From positions 38,808,445 through 38,872,444 of the forward strand of contig JAVGWX010000006.1 of assembly GCA_036924085.1 (NCBI GenBank): a DNA stretch of 64,000 bases, read 5' to 3'. A program made the position numbers and the translations under genes. The notes beneath the pieces are model-generated. The model searched no databases and was not told the origin of the DNA. It was given only the letters and a program-made list of their open reading frames with translations. Positions 30,561 to 41,822 of the stretch are shown in pieces (the stretch's first letter is position 1; the number at the start of each line of letters is the position of its first letter). Origin of the DNA: Ariolimax columbianus (Eukaryota; Mollusca; Gastropoda; Stylommatophora; Arionidae).

Positions 30561-32522
30561 ATTCTGGCACACAGAAGTGAACCATGAGCAATTATAAAAA
30601 GTAAACAAGCAGATTACTACAAACCACATGTGTCAAGTGTGTGAAAATATATGGACAGCTTGGGTGTGCTGAGAAAGATCAGTGGACACAAAAATTATTA
30701 TAGAAAAAAAAACAACCATCTTTTTTGGTGTGTGTAATCAAAGGAAGGTTGAACACTGCAACAACAGCCAAAATGACTGGGAAGAGCAAATGAAGATGTC
30801 AATAAAAGAAGATGCTGCTAAAGAGAGAAAATGCCATCATGGCATAGGAGAAAGTCAATAGAATTGATAAACAAAACTAGCAACTAGATACTGTGTAGAT
30901 CAATAAGCAACCTATGCCATGGTACATGATGATGATCGACAGTTGCAAAGATATTATACGTTTTACCCAATATCAAAATACTTTACAGGTAACATTGGAA
31001 GATTGTTAATATAATATCAATAATTTGACAACATTGTTATTATATATTCACAATTCACAAAAAAGGATTAACAGAGAAACATGTGAAAATCGTGTGTATG
31101 AGACACATCACAGCAAAACTGGGCTGGATAGAATCATAAGACAGGTCATTTTGAGACATTATGTGCGAAGATGGTTTAAATCAATAATACCTCTTTCCAG
31201 ACTATTAACCTGTTTATCAGTTCGTAAACAAAACCCTACCAACATATATTGGTTCTATTATGTACTGTTTACATTTTTATTTTGTGGAGCGACAATTGAG
31301 GTTTTCATGTTAACCAATACTTTACTGCTAAACCTAAAATATGTCATAGTTCTAAACTTCTGCAAAACAAGCATGTTTTGTTGCTGAAGACGAGATTATT
31401 TTGCACTTTAACGAGTATTGTATATTTGTCCCAAATAATAGCCATGCTCACTGCTACTTCGAGCACTTGACCAGAAAGATACAGTGCAGAACAAGCTAAG
31501 GCTGTTTTTGAGAGCTTGCTGCAGAGTGATTTAGAGATATAAGATTCAGTAGAAAGAAACTAAGATGGTCTGGCTTAGCCAAGTTACAATATTTTGAATT
31601 AAACTGTCCTTGAACATTATTTTTTACTGATATTTTCTGTAACTGTTTTCCTTCCCATTTATATATAATATTTGTGAATAGGTATCTATGTTATGGTATT
31701 GAGTAGTAAAATGAAAAAAGCATGCAGTGTCACTTTACTAAAACTGAAAATTAATTTGGTCCAAACCTATAAAGAAAATCTAAGTCCTGAGAGAGTTAGT
31801 TTTATTAAAGCTGGTAAATGCTTGAAGACAGTCTATGGGAATAGTTAAGACTCGTATTACAAACAAGTAATGTAACCGTTATTGTTTTAGTTATTTTAGA
31901 GCAGGCTTCTCAAACTTGCAGCCAGAGAAGTCGCATTCTGCGGCCACGATATGGTTGACATTTTATTGTGTAATTAGAGATAATAAAGTTTGAACAAGAA
32001 TATAGACCATTATGCTCCATACTATAAGTAATGTACCTTTTTCCAAAACACAAACATGGCCTAACTAGATGGAAAACAAATGGTTTAATACTGTATAAAA
32101 CAGACATTGTAAGACAAGTTTTATAAAAAAAAAAATATCCATTACAGAGTGTCCAGGACAATAGATAAGATGAAAAAACATGAAACACATATTTAAGTCT
32201 CACTGTCCAACAGATTTTCAAGTCTGCTGGTTTTAGTCAAGCTCTAACATCTTCAGATTACCAGCCTATCCACGTTTTTCACGAAGGGTTCAAAATAATT
32301 ACACTTCTTATCTCTCGTCTCCCTTTGAAGGGTTGCTTTGTGAGTATTCTTAGAAAAAAATCTACATATTTTCACAAAAATTGTTGTTAAGGGCTTTTTA
32401 AAACGACAAAAAATATTTTGACATTTTTAGCTTACTTCCATCATTATTGACAAGTTATTGCTAGTAAAGACTTATTACTGACTGCTGCTACTCAATATCA
32501 GAAGTTATTCCTTCCCATTAAG
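30561..32522. other. Unassigned AT-rich sequence
   Basis: Nearly 2 kb without a convincing gene. Near 30750-30920 a DWEEQMKMSIKEDAAKERKC stretch followed by CATGATGATGATCG resembles the end of an RTE-like LINE, but too little is preserved. The 120-codon plus-strand frame at 31025 has no recognisable domain and sits in strongly AT-rich DNA. Confidence 0.5.
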
Positions 32523-32875
32523 GGATCAAGATGCTGAGCAGTGCATTAGCTGCAGCAGACAGCGACCTATAGCTGACTGCTAGCGCCAGGGCCAGCGAAC
32601 AAGAGCTATCAAGACCCTTCAACTCCACTCGTTAATCCTGGATAACAGGCTACAACAGAGCAGACTTTGCTATGGCAAAGGGATCGAAGAGGGAAGGCTA
32701 ACCCGGTACTCAAAAATGCCTGCTAAGTTGGATGTGTCGGACTGAAAGGTGCAAATATTGCAGTCAAGCTGTAAACTACGACAACACATTCGATTCTCTA
32801 GACAACATCCTGCTACTTGCAAAGCCCTTTTCAGGGCTTGGTAGTGGGAGATTGAGAATGAACGACAAAGAAGAT
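32523..32875 (+). repeat. SINE-B, copy 3 (longest)
   Basis: Longest copy, with the 5' part shared with 59458: GGGATCAAGATGCTGAGCAG, TGACTGCTAGCGCCAGGGCC, CAAGACCCTTCAACTCCACT, then CCTGGATAACAGGCTACAAC, GGATCGAAGAGGGAAGGCTA, TTGGATGTGTCGGACTGAAA, GGTGCAAATATTGCAGTCAA and GCTTGGTAGTGGGAGATTGA. Used as the reference for this family. Confidence 0.8.
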
Positions 32876-32904
32876 TTCTACACATGACATATAACAAGAA
32901 GAGA

Positions 32905-33150
32905 CAAAGTCTGTAACCATGTCAAATGATAGGCAAGTAAAAAGAAAAGAAGTCTGTAACCATGTCAAATGATGGGCAAGTAACAAAAAGAGACTGTAAC
33001 CATGTCAAATGATAGGCAAGTAACACGAAGAGACAAAGTCTGTAACCATGTCAAATGATTGACAGGTAACAATAAGAGACTGTAAACATGTCAAATGATA
33101 GACAGATAACAAGAAGAGACTGTAACCATGTAAAATCATAGACAGGTAAC
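32905..33150. repeat. Irregular minisatellite, about 6 units of 32-45 bp
   Basis: CTGTAACCATGTCAAATGAT followed by AGGCAAGTAAC and a variable AAGAGACAAAGT stretch recurs six times. Unit length varies by presence or absence of the ACAAAGT part. Confidence 0.88.
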
Positions 33151-33159
33151 AAGAAGAGT

Positions 33160-34184
33160 TTTGATTAATTGAGCAAACTTAATTTTGTATGAATGAGTCA
33201 CATTGAGTTTCTCTGACTCTCTTTAATCCACCAAGAACAACCATACACTCAGTTACTTTACTTCAATAAGTAAGTTAGGACAAAAATGGAATGCTTAATA
33301 GTACTATAAAAAGTACAATATTTTTTTGAAATATATAAAAATAAAAAAGTGAAATTCAGACCCAAAAAGTACCTTAAAAATAATGCTGGATAATACAAAG
33401 ACAATGCTTACAGGCATTATTTTTTTTTAAATAGGTATATATAAAAAATGTACAACACAAAATATTCATAAATCTTTGTTGTTCACATATGTTAGTAGAG
33501 AATGTGAAATGGTGCAATCTGCTTTCATACGTGTCATTCATACGTTTATTGTTATTTCATTCCTTGTCTCTGTGGTGTTTCTTAAATATCATTGATTAGC
33601 CTGTATATCTCTTGCTCTAAAGTCCTGCTGTCTGTATTCTATAGGCAAGCGCATAGATAAGTTTTAAAACATTTTTGCCATTTGTCCATTTAATTCTCTG
33701 TCTGTCTATATATACCATCTATGACGTTCCCATTCTCTGCCGGGTTTCTTGGTATTTCAGTCACGTGTCTATTCTAGTGACCTTGGCTGTTTTTTGTATT
33801 CATCTTATTTCACATGTTGTGATCTTTTGTTTTTGTACCTTAGAGACCATGGCTGACATTGATAACAGATAGTTGGTATAAACGTACTGTTATTTATCTG
33901 AATGTTTATATGTCTTAGTGATGGTGATAGTTAGTATGCCAATGCATTTACTTTCAGAGTTCTTGCTTTCTATCACCCTATCCATTCTGCCGTGAACATG
34001 CTTCCCAGATATCTAAATAAGAGGCATTTCTGTTTTGCTGACCTCTTCAATAATTTTAAAAAACCTGAACTGTTGGATATGAAGATTTGATTTTATACAA
34101 GTTAATGTATATTTTTAATAATCATTTAATTTTGTTGCATGTCATAGCCTATTTTTGCTGATTACATTGAGCATCAATCAACCT
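33160..34184. other. Unassigned AT-rich sequence
   Basis: About 1 kb with poly(A)/poly(T) stretches and no coding or repeat match noticed. Confidence 0.55.
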
Positions 34185-34395
34185 TCCAGATGGGATCTAT
34201 GCCCTTATTAACCATATCCATTTCATGGTTAACGATCTGTGTCATTATTATCCATTTCCATTTCATGGTTAACGATCTATGTCATTATTAACCATATCTA
34301 TTTCATGGTTGTTGATCTATGTCATTATTAACCATATCCATTTCATGGTTAAAGATTTATGCCATTATTAACGATATCCATTTCATGGTTAACAC
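34185..34395. repeat. 40-bp minisatellite, about 5 units
   Basis: ATTATTAACCATATCCATTT plus CATGGTTAACGATCTATGTC repeats with scattered substitutions. Confidence 0.92.
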
Positions 34396-34910
34396 CTACA
34401 GGAAGTCATTCAAACACATATCATGCACAATCTTCAATCCTGACAATGAATCAGGACATTCAGCAGGATTCAGTGTCACAAGCAGGACATTCAGAGAAAT
34501 TCAGTGTCACGTAGCAGGAAAATAAGAGAGATTCATTGCCACACCTTAATTTTTTTAATTTATAAATGGGTGTCTCCTGAAATTGAAAATGTTCTTACAC
34601 CGAGAAGTACGTAAGCATGCTATTATTTATTATAATTTTGATCAGACAATCATACATATGTAATGTATCATAATGTGAAGAACATGAACAAAATATTTAT
34701 TGACAAAAGAAATTAAATAAAAATCGCATAAATTAAAATACGGGGCACACAAAAATTATGTGATCAACGACTGTGAGAAGAAATAAGAAAAAGTGAGGTT
34801 TTAGAAATGGTTCTGACACCATTAAATAATCAGTCTTCCTCCAGACTAACAAACACTATATGATGTTTATATTAGACCAACAGAGACTCAATAAACCACA
34901 CAATCAATTA

Positions 34911-35405
34911 GACAAAATCTTACTCCAGACTTACTAATACCAGATTAGACCAACATACACTTAATAGAGCATACAATAAAGTAGGCAAAGTCTTAACCAG
35001 ACTTACTAATACCAGATTAGACCAACATACACTTAATAGAGCATACAATAAAGTAGGCAAAGTCTTAACCAGACTTACTAATACCAGATTAGACCAACAT
35101 ACACTTAATAGAGCATACAATAAAGTAGGCAAAGTCTTAACCAGACTTACTAATACCAGATTAGACTAACATACACTTAATAGAGCATACAATAAAGTAG
35201 GCAAAGTCTTACTACAGACTTACTAATACCAGATTAGACTAACATACACTTAATAGAGCATACAATCAAGTAGGCAAAGTCCTAACCAGACTTACTAATA
35301 CCAGATTAGACCAACATACACTTAATAGAGCATACAATAAAGTAGGCAAAGTCTTACTCCAGACTTACTAATACCAGATTAGACCAACACACACCTAATA
35401 AAACA
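34911..35405. repeat. 72-bp minisatellite, about 7 units
   Basis: GCATACAATAAAGTAGGCAA starts at 34969, 35041, 35113, 35185, 35258 and 35330 (72 bp; one 73-bp step). Minus-strand frame with LYALLSVCWSNLVLVSLVKT repeats is an artefact of the 24-codon period. Confidence 0.95.
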
Positions 35406-35794
35406 TTGCTGGCAACCTTAGTGTATAAATCAAATTGCTACAAAAAACCATCATTGCAAGAGTACACAAAGTGTTTTGGTGCAGACTTCCTGTAGGGAGG
35501 CTTCTACACTGATGACCTTATGTTCCATAAGGAGTGGGGTGATGAAGAACACATAACAATAATTACTGTTTAATTATTTTATTTATTTCATGCTACAAGT
35601 TACGCCGTAAGTAAATTTTGCACTATCTTAGTGGCGTGGTCATAACAGGATGGACAAAGTCTTGAATTGCCTGCGAATAAAAAAAACAAATTTTGCCAAT
35701 GTCTGATCTAAGATATTGTTTTCAAAAATGAAGACTGAGTCAAGAATTTTAGGCAGACAGAAAAAAAAGCTGGTTTAAAATTAAAAAATACATG

Positions 35795-36425
35795 AGAATC
35801 ATCATCATCACCAAGTCATTCAGTCCAGGGGCTGGTTTGCAAGTTCAAGAATCTGTCTTTCCATTTCTGCCTGTCATCTGCAGCCATCTTCAGCTCGGCA
35901 TAAGTTATTACAGTCATATTCCTGCATGCTTGTGTCACAAAGGTTCTAGCTCACTTTATTTATGTTTTGGTAACACAACATCTCAAAACGCCTTTAAGCA
36001 TTTCTCCTTTCTTTTATTTATTGTCCATGTTTTAGAACAGTATACCGCCACACTCCAGACATGTGGCTAGGACTCTTTTCAGTATATTAATATAATAATG
36101 CGCTTAGGTGACTAGGGCCCGTCGCGTCTAACAATCATGACCACGACCACATCTGATGGCCGGCCGCATGCTAGGTCTGCAGCTCTGATGGGGAGGTGGC
36201 AATCTGTTTTAGGCAGGTGTTGTGAGGGCGGTCCCAAGGACATATCCATGCTGAGCACGGCTTCTTCCCGTAACTCACCCCCACAGCCTGTCGGAGCATC
36301 TTTTCATTAGCTTCATTCTAATGCTACCTGATATTAGGAATCTTGTTTCCTTCCTGTTTGTAAGGGCAATTCTAGCTCTTATTTATATATGGCATCATGC
36401 ATCTTCTGTTATTTGACCCAGGTAT
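35795..36425 (-). mobile_element. RTE-like LINE fragment with internal insertion
   Basis: From the high end: YLGQITEDA (post-palm YLG block) and a degraded stretch to about 36295. A foreign segment lies at about 36100-36295. After it come WSVAVYCSKTWTINKRKEKC, LKAFEMLCY-like sequence and MAADDRQKWKDRFLNLQ, ending at 35800 in a (GATGATG) tail. The insert (GGTGACTAGGGCCCGTCGCG, CCACATCTGATGGCCGGCCG) is GC-rich and unrecognised. Confidence 0.65.
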
Positions 36426-36441
36426 AGGAATAGATAGATAT

Positions 36442-36452
36442 ACATGAGAATA
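36442..36452. other. 11-bp target-site duplication, left
   Basis: ACATGAGAATA, repeated at 37133-37143. Confidence 0.85.
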
Positions 36453-37132
36453 ATAACAGCTGTCCATCGTTGTCGATGAGGACCGCCGACATCATCCTTG
36501 TCACAGATTTCCCTGTTGGGTGTGGGTGCGCATGTGGCTGAACAGGCCAATGCGAGCACGAAAACATTTGCTATATCGGGCATACGAGGTTTGTAGAAGG
36601 GGATGGTGTTCCCGCTGCTCGGGATTTCCGCGTCTCGCGTCTGTTCTGGGCTTTCACAACACGGTCATCTTCACCGGCAGCTACACCCGATTTGACTGCG
36701 CTTCTCCAGTCAGATCTGTTTTGCGCAAGACATTCCCAGGTGTCGGTGTCTATCTGGCAACTTTTTAGTGAGTCCTTCAGACCATCTTTAAAACGTTTCT
36801 TTGGGCGCCCTCTCTCACGCCATCCCTCTCTCAGCTCGCCGTAGAGAAGCTTCTTTGGGAGCCGCTCGTCTGACATACGGACGAGGTGTCCGGCCCATCC
36901 TAGTCGTGCTTTTTCTAGCAGTGCATGGATGCTGGGCATGTTAGCCCTCGAGAGAACCTAGATGTCAGTGACACGATCTTGCCATCGGATGTGGAATATT
37001 CGCTTCAGGCAAGCTGTGTGGAAGTGGTTTAACCTCCTTGCATGTCCAGAGTATACAGTCCAGCTTTCGCAAGCGTATAGTAGGGTTGGAATGATGGTTG
37101 CACGGTAGACTTTGAGTTTGGTCTTGACGCTG
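36453..37132 (-). mobile_element. RTE-like LINE (C2H2-type), 5'-truncated 680-bp copy
   Basis: Near-identical to 43436-44112 of the large copy over its whole length (for example EKARLGWAGHLVRMSDERLP, FKDGLKDSLKSCQIDTDTWE, AAGTPSPSTNLVCPI). A 2-bp deletion just after CPI destroys the terminal C2H2 finger frame. The 5' truncation lies at the CAGCGTCAAGACC site. The 11-bp duplication ACATGAGAATA flanks it. The low divergence implies recent activity of the family. Confidence 0.95.
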
Positions 37133-37143
37133 ACATGAGAATA
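37133..37143. other. 11-bp target-site duplication, right
   Basis: Pairs with 36442-36452. Confidence 0.85.
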
Positions 37144-37468
37144 GACAACATCAAAATATAAACAGTGTTTGATAAAGCTCTAAAGAGAAGATAATAAACA
37201 ACCAATGTAGCAGAATTCATTAACAATGAAGTCACATAATGATGAACTGGTTTAATAAACATATATGCTACTGATTTTTTTTTTCAGCAGCATCCGGGCT
37301 CTTGCCCTTTAACCCCAATGCTATGTAATGGTATATGCACGTGTTTATCTAGTAGTTTCAAAAGCAATGGTTTAATATGATGAAACTGCTTGCAACATGC
37401 ACAACCCTCTTTAGTCATTTTATGGTATGCTTGAAAATTTCATATTCTTTTCAACCCAGGCACCATTC

Positions 37469-37838
37469 TTCTTCTTCGTACACTGTCAGACGTCAACCTG
37501 TATTTTTTTTTAAAAAGCAGTGGTCATCCTGAGGCTGTCGAGCTTGTCTAGTGTTGCACTGGTGATGGCCACATGTGCTTTCTCTGGTCCTCGTATTTCG
37601 GGCAGTTTTGCAGCAGATGTTCAGCGGTCATTTTTCCGGTACCACAACTGCATTCGTCAGTGCCACCTATCTTAAGTTTATTGAATAGGTGGCACCTCAG
37701 TCTGTTGTGACCTGTGCGGAGTCTAAGACCACGACCTGCTCAATTAGTAATAGGCATCATTTTTTGTGTAGCCAGTATGTTCTGTTTCCCATTTGGCCAT
37801 GTATCTGGCTCTAATAAGCCTTTTGGACTCTTCGTAGG
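37469..37838 (-). mobile_element. RNase H-type LINE 3' end with 11-bp TSD
   Basis: Minus strand: YEESKRLIRARYMAKWETEH, TGYTKNDAYY, a frame break, then RLRTGHNRLRCHLFNKLKIG-type sequence, CSCGTGKMTAEHLLQNCPxY and TLDKLDSLRMT, ending in GAAGAAGAA. Same subfamily as 51628-52180. AGGCACCATTC at 37458-37468 and 37839-37849 is the target-site duplication. Confidence 0.88.
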
Positions 37839-37904
37839 AGGCACCATTCGAGTGAATACATATATTTTATGAGCACAAATATTTCCTGGGCTTAACTATT
37901 TGTA

Positions 37905-37965
37905 CTGTATTTATAGGACAATGCATTCCATTCTCTGGACTACATTCTGCTATTAAAAACGTCAG
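37905..37965 (+). repeat. SINE-B fragment
   Basis: ACAATGCATTCCATTCTCTG followed by GACTACATTCTGCTATT matches 22205-22240 of SINE-B. Confidence 0.55.
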
Positions 37966-38159
37966 GAAAGATGTGGCGAGCTGGAAATGATGGCTCATGA
38001 CAGGCAAACTTGCCGAGTATATATTGAGAACCTATGCTCCGCAGGGAGTTGAAGGGTTTTGATTGGTTGATTGACTGTACTAATAAGTTGTGCTATTTCT
38101 TTGTTAAGCTTCTCACCACTAAACCGTCCTTGTGTACCATCTAGAAACCTGAAAAATTA

Positions 38160-38365
38160 GAATGACAAATCAAGTACAAGAAAATTTTTTATAGTCAGAG
38201 AGTGATGAATGCTTAGAATGCATTGCCACTGGAAATAGTGGACTCAGGGCCAATTAACGCATTCAAAAATAGATTGGATGCGCATAGGTATTTTTAGATC
38301 AAGTGAATATAAAAGAAACTGGTTGTTTACAAACTGCGTAGTCTTCTAAACCAGTATAAATACAG
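38160..38365 (+). mobile_element. LINE C-terminal remnant (CR1/Jockey-like) and 3' tail
   Basis: YSQRVMNA then a stop, NALPLEIVDSGPINAFKNRL, DAHRY: the FSxRVxxxWNxLPxxVVxAxSxxxFKxRLD signature closing many CR1/Jockey-group ORFs. The following GAAACTGGTTGTTTACAAAC and GTAGTCTTCTAAACCAGTAT recur at 61462-61510, marking a shared 3' UTR. Confidence 0.75.
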
Positions 38366-38941
38366 CAAGTTAAGTCTGGTCCCAATGGTTTCAGGAAAGA
38401 GAGTGTGCACCTGGATAACTTATAAACTTTGTCTACATAGATGTCTTATTGTACAGATTACCCATAACATATCTTGTGTACAGACAGCCATGCAGCTTTT
38501 CCTGCTGGCTACTTCCTCTAAAGAGTTTTGTAATTACAAATTATCTAATTTAATATTGTTTTCGAATTTTGTGCATCATGACATTTTTCAAAAAGTAGGG
38601 TCACCAAAAACAACATTTAAGTTAATAAAAAATGTGGTTCCTGTTTTTTTCATATAACTTGGCAGTTTCACTGTAAAAGATACTTAGCTGATATATAACC
38701 CACTCGTGTTACAAACTTCAAAATATGAACTGTTAATCTCTGCTATTTTTTAATGTTGCAATGTTTTATTATGTGCCTTAAAGTTACTGAAAAAGTTACA
38801 GATGTGTGATCTTTGCTTTCAATACTTCGACAAATCCCCCCCCCGATTGTTTGTAGTGGTTGAGCATTGTATGGGTTTTCATCTGGTACTAGTTGCATGT
38901 ATGTTTCAATATTAAATACAGAACAATTAATAAATATATTT

Positions 38942-39470
38942 TACCTTTCTCACACAAGCACAGGTAAATTATGCATATCATTCCATATCACGATTTCATA
39001 TCTTAATATCATATAATATTATCTTTCTCACACAAGCACTGGTAAATTATGCATATCATTCCATATCACGATTTCATATCTTAATATCATATAATATTAT
39101 CTTTCTCACACAAGCACTGGTAAATTATGCATATCATTCCATATCACGATTTCATATCTTAATATCATATAATATTATCTTTCTCACACAAGCACTGGTA
39201 AATTATGCATATCATTCCATATCACGATTTCATATCTTAATATCATATAATATTATCTTTCTCACACAAGCACTGGTAAATTATGCATATCATTCCATAT
39301 CACGATTTCATATCTTAATATCATATAATATTATCTTTCTCACACAAGCACTGGTAAACTATGCATATCATTCCATATCACGATTTCATATCTTAATATC
39401 ATATAATATTATCTTTCTCACACAAGCACTGGTAAATTATGCATATCATTCCATATCACAATTTCAAGAT
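38942..39470. repeat. 78-bp minisatellite, 6.7 near-identical units
   Basis: CTTTCTCACACAAGCACTGG starts at 38945, 39023, 39101, 39179, 39257, 39335 and 39413, exact 78-bp spacing, with only about one substitution per unit (for example AAACTATG for AAATTATG at 39355). The units contain ATATCATATAATATTAT. Such homogeneity points to recent amplification. Confidence 0.97.
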
Positions 39471-39774
39471 AGATGTTTTACAATTTCATATGATCCTGGT
39501 GTGATCAAGGTGCATGAAATCTTTGTTTGAACAAATTTTGATTATTTCATCATCATTACTGTTCAAACACAGAAACCTCATTGAAGAAGTGTTATTTACC
39601 ATAGAATAGTGTCTTTATTTTTCATCTCCAGAACGTCTCAGAACCAAGGGACCAACATTATCTCTGGTCTCTGAATTGTGTGTATTGTGACTGCCATCAC
39701 ACAAAGGAAACTGAAGAGATAAGCAGTAGAAATACATATTCTTTTTGTTACCAATAACCTTATTAACAATAATT

Positions 39775-40265
39775 TTATCACATGCTCGGCGTCAGACAAC
39801 AATATTCTATGTGCGTCCCAATTTTTTCCAACGCTGTACCAATGCGGGTCTTTGGTAAGTCCATTTCGCCATCGCACATGTGGGTGACTCCGTGGACATG
39901 TACAGGCATATGGTCACCAAAACGTTCAATGTGTCCATCTGTTGTCGGTCGTGAACATGTGCCCAGCCCAACGATGTTTGCATGATATCGCTGCTTCCAC
40001 AACGTCTCGAAACAAAGTTTGATGTCAAATTTTTTTATTCGGATCTTATCCTGTATTAACATTTTTAGTGCGCACCGTTCCATTGCTCTCTGAGTTACTC
40101 TGAGCTTATCAGCATCTGTTCTATGCAAGTTCCACACTTTGCATCCATAAATCATTGTTGAAATGACCAAGAAATTTAAAGTGTGTGCTCTTGCCGTGGT
40201 GTCTTTGATCTCTTGGAGTATTGGCTTAATGGAGTTAAAGGAATACCAAGCTGCTTTTCATGGTG
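39775..40265 (-). mobile_element. LINE C-terminal fragment
   Basis: The open frame from 40170 to 39778 reads VISTMIYGCKVWNLHRTDAD, KLRVTQRAMERCALKMLIQD, KIRIKKFDIKLCF and WKQRYHANIVGLGT. This is the MxYGxExW...L(R)xxQRAMER..L.I...D(R)IR block after an RT domain. Beyond HANIVGL the normal GHxAR sequence is lost. A 131-codon frame survives but lacks the palm. Confidence 0.82.
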
Positions 40266-40269
40266 GATT

Positions 40270-41231
40270 TTGTGGTTGACATATAGGTGACCTCTGGTGC
40301 CGAACAAGATGGCTGCCCCTGTCTGTTACAAACAGCGACGGCTTGCCCATCAAATTCAGAACGATGGGATGTTAAGTCTAGTGTTCAGTCAATTTATATT
40401 GCATTATTCGCACCTCCTACAGGCCTAGCAAGCCGCACATACTAAATTAACATTCAAAGCTACCTATAGCCAACTAAAACGAGTCTTGATGATAGAGCGC
40501 CCAAAACACATGATGATATATTTGTAATCATATTTTGAAAATTGCACAGCCTCCACCACAAGAGCACAAACATGCTTTGATGCAAGCTTCCTGCAAGAAA
40601 GGACGAGCATGGCTCTGTGTTCCTACTGGAGTGAAAAAGAAAGGATGATAAACAAATATAAATATTCTGTCATTCAGAGAGATCCCAGAATGATAAATTA
40701 GCCAAGGTGCCAATAATCATGTAGCAATTTAATGGCTTAAAAGCACAAAGAACAACTGTTTTAATTATTAAAAGCATCTTTAGAAACAATTTCAAATTAC
40801 ACAAAACTGGTCTGAAAATTTCAATTCTCAGATTCCACAATTTAAAGAAATTGTCAGTTTCTAAAGTTCATAACTCAAGTAAATGAATTCCGACATACAG
40901 TTGGAATACAAATAATATAACAATCCATCAATCCTGTGAAACATTTCCTAATGTTGTTCCTGTTATCCTATAGCTGCTGAGCATGCCTGCTGTTGGCAGC
41001 CCAATGCCATTTATATATAGGTCTCCTTCAGTTGTAGAGTGTGTTGGTAATTGTCATCAGTGCTTGTTAAGAATCTTTTCCTCATGTCCATAAGGGCTAT
41101 GTATTCAATGAATAGGTGTCTGTTTCATCAGGGTGAGAGCAATATCTGAACAAGGCCAGGTGCTAATATTTTATGCTAATAAATAACCACATTTTAGCCA
41201 AAAATTGTGTTTTTGTTTGTTTACAAAGTTG
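40270..41231. other. Unassigned AT-rich sequence
   Basis: No gene. GGCCTAGCAAGCCGCACATA...AAGCTACCTATAGCCAA at 40418-40480 resembles 53450-53510. A segment at 40540-40660 resembles 35450-35540. Both suggest unnamed dispersed repeats. Confidence 0.5.
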
Positions 41232-41246
41232 TATTGAGTACATTTA
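41232..41246. other. 15-bp target-site duplication, left
   Basis: TATTGAGTACATTTA, perfectly repeated at 44113-44127. Confidence 0.95.
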
Positions 41247-41822
41247 AGTTTACAGATAAGTTTTATGAGGACCTTGAGGCGCTCATCGCTGCAGTCCCCA
41301 AATCTGACAAACTGGTCATCCTCGGTGATTTTAACGCTAGGGTTGGCACAGACCATACAGCCTGGGAGGGGGCCATTGGCAGACATGGTATCGGAAAATG
41401 TAATAGTAACGGACTGCTCCTTCTGAGGACATGTGCCGCAAATGAACTACTCATTACAAACACAGCTTTCCGACTACCTGTCCGAAATAGAACCACATGG
41501 ATGCACCCAAGGTCCCGCCACTGGCACCTCATTGACTACATTATCATCAGACGTAGGGATCGAGCGGATGCTATGGTAACGAAGAGCATGTGTGGTGCAG
41601 AATGTTGGACCGACCATCGACTTGTCATTGCCAAGCTAAACTTCAAGATCCAGCCCAAAATGCGCCCCCAGGGAAAGAAACCACCTAGGAGGCTAAATGT
41701 CTCTCAGCTGAAATACGAACCCACGAGAGGAGGCTTCCAGGAAGAGCTTGAGGGCAGACTATCTGAGCTTCGTTTTGAAAAGAATGACATCGAAGAGAAC
41801 TGGGCATCACTGAGAAACACTC
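41247..41822 (+). pseudogene. RTE-like LINE endonuclease, C-terminal half
   Basis: DKFYEDLEALIAAVPKSDKL, VILGDFNARVGTDH (catalytic Asp and Asn), GRHGIGKCNSNGLLLL, NELLITNTAFRLPVRNRTTW, HPRSRHWHLIDYIIIRRRD and WTDHRLVIAKLNF (terminal DH pair). The N-terminal motif with the catalytic Glu is missing because of 5' truncation. A one-base shift near 41820, at LRNTL/YDTAVKHIG, separates it from the RT frame. Confidence 0.92.

Noticed and set aside
31025..31387. 120-codon plus-strand frame as a host gene
   Set aside because: Very AT-rich, no recognisable domain, no splice or codon-bias support.
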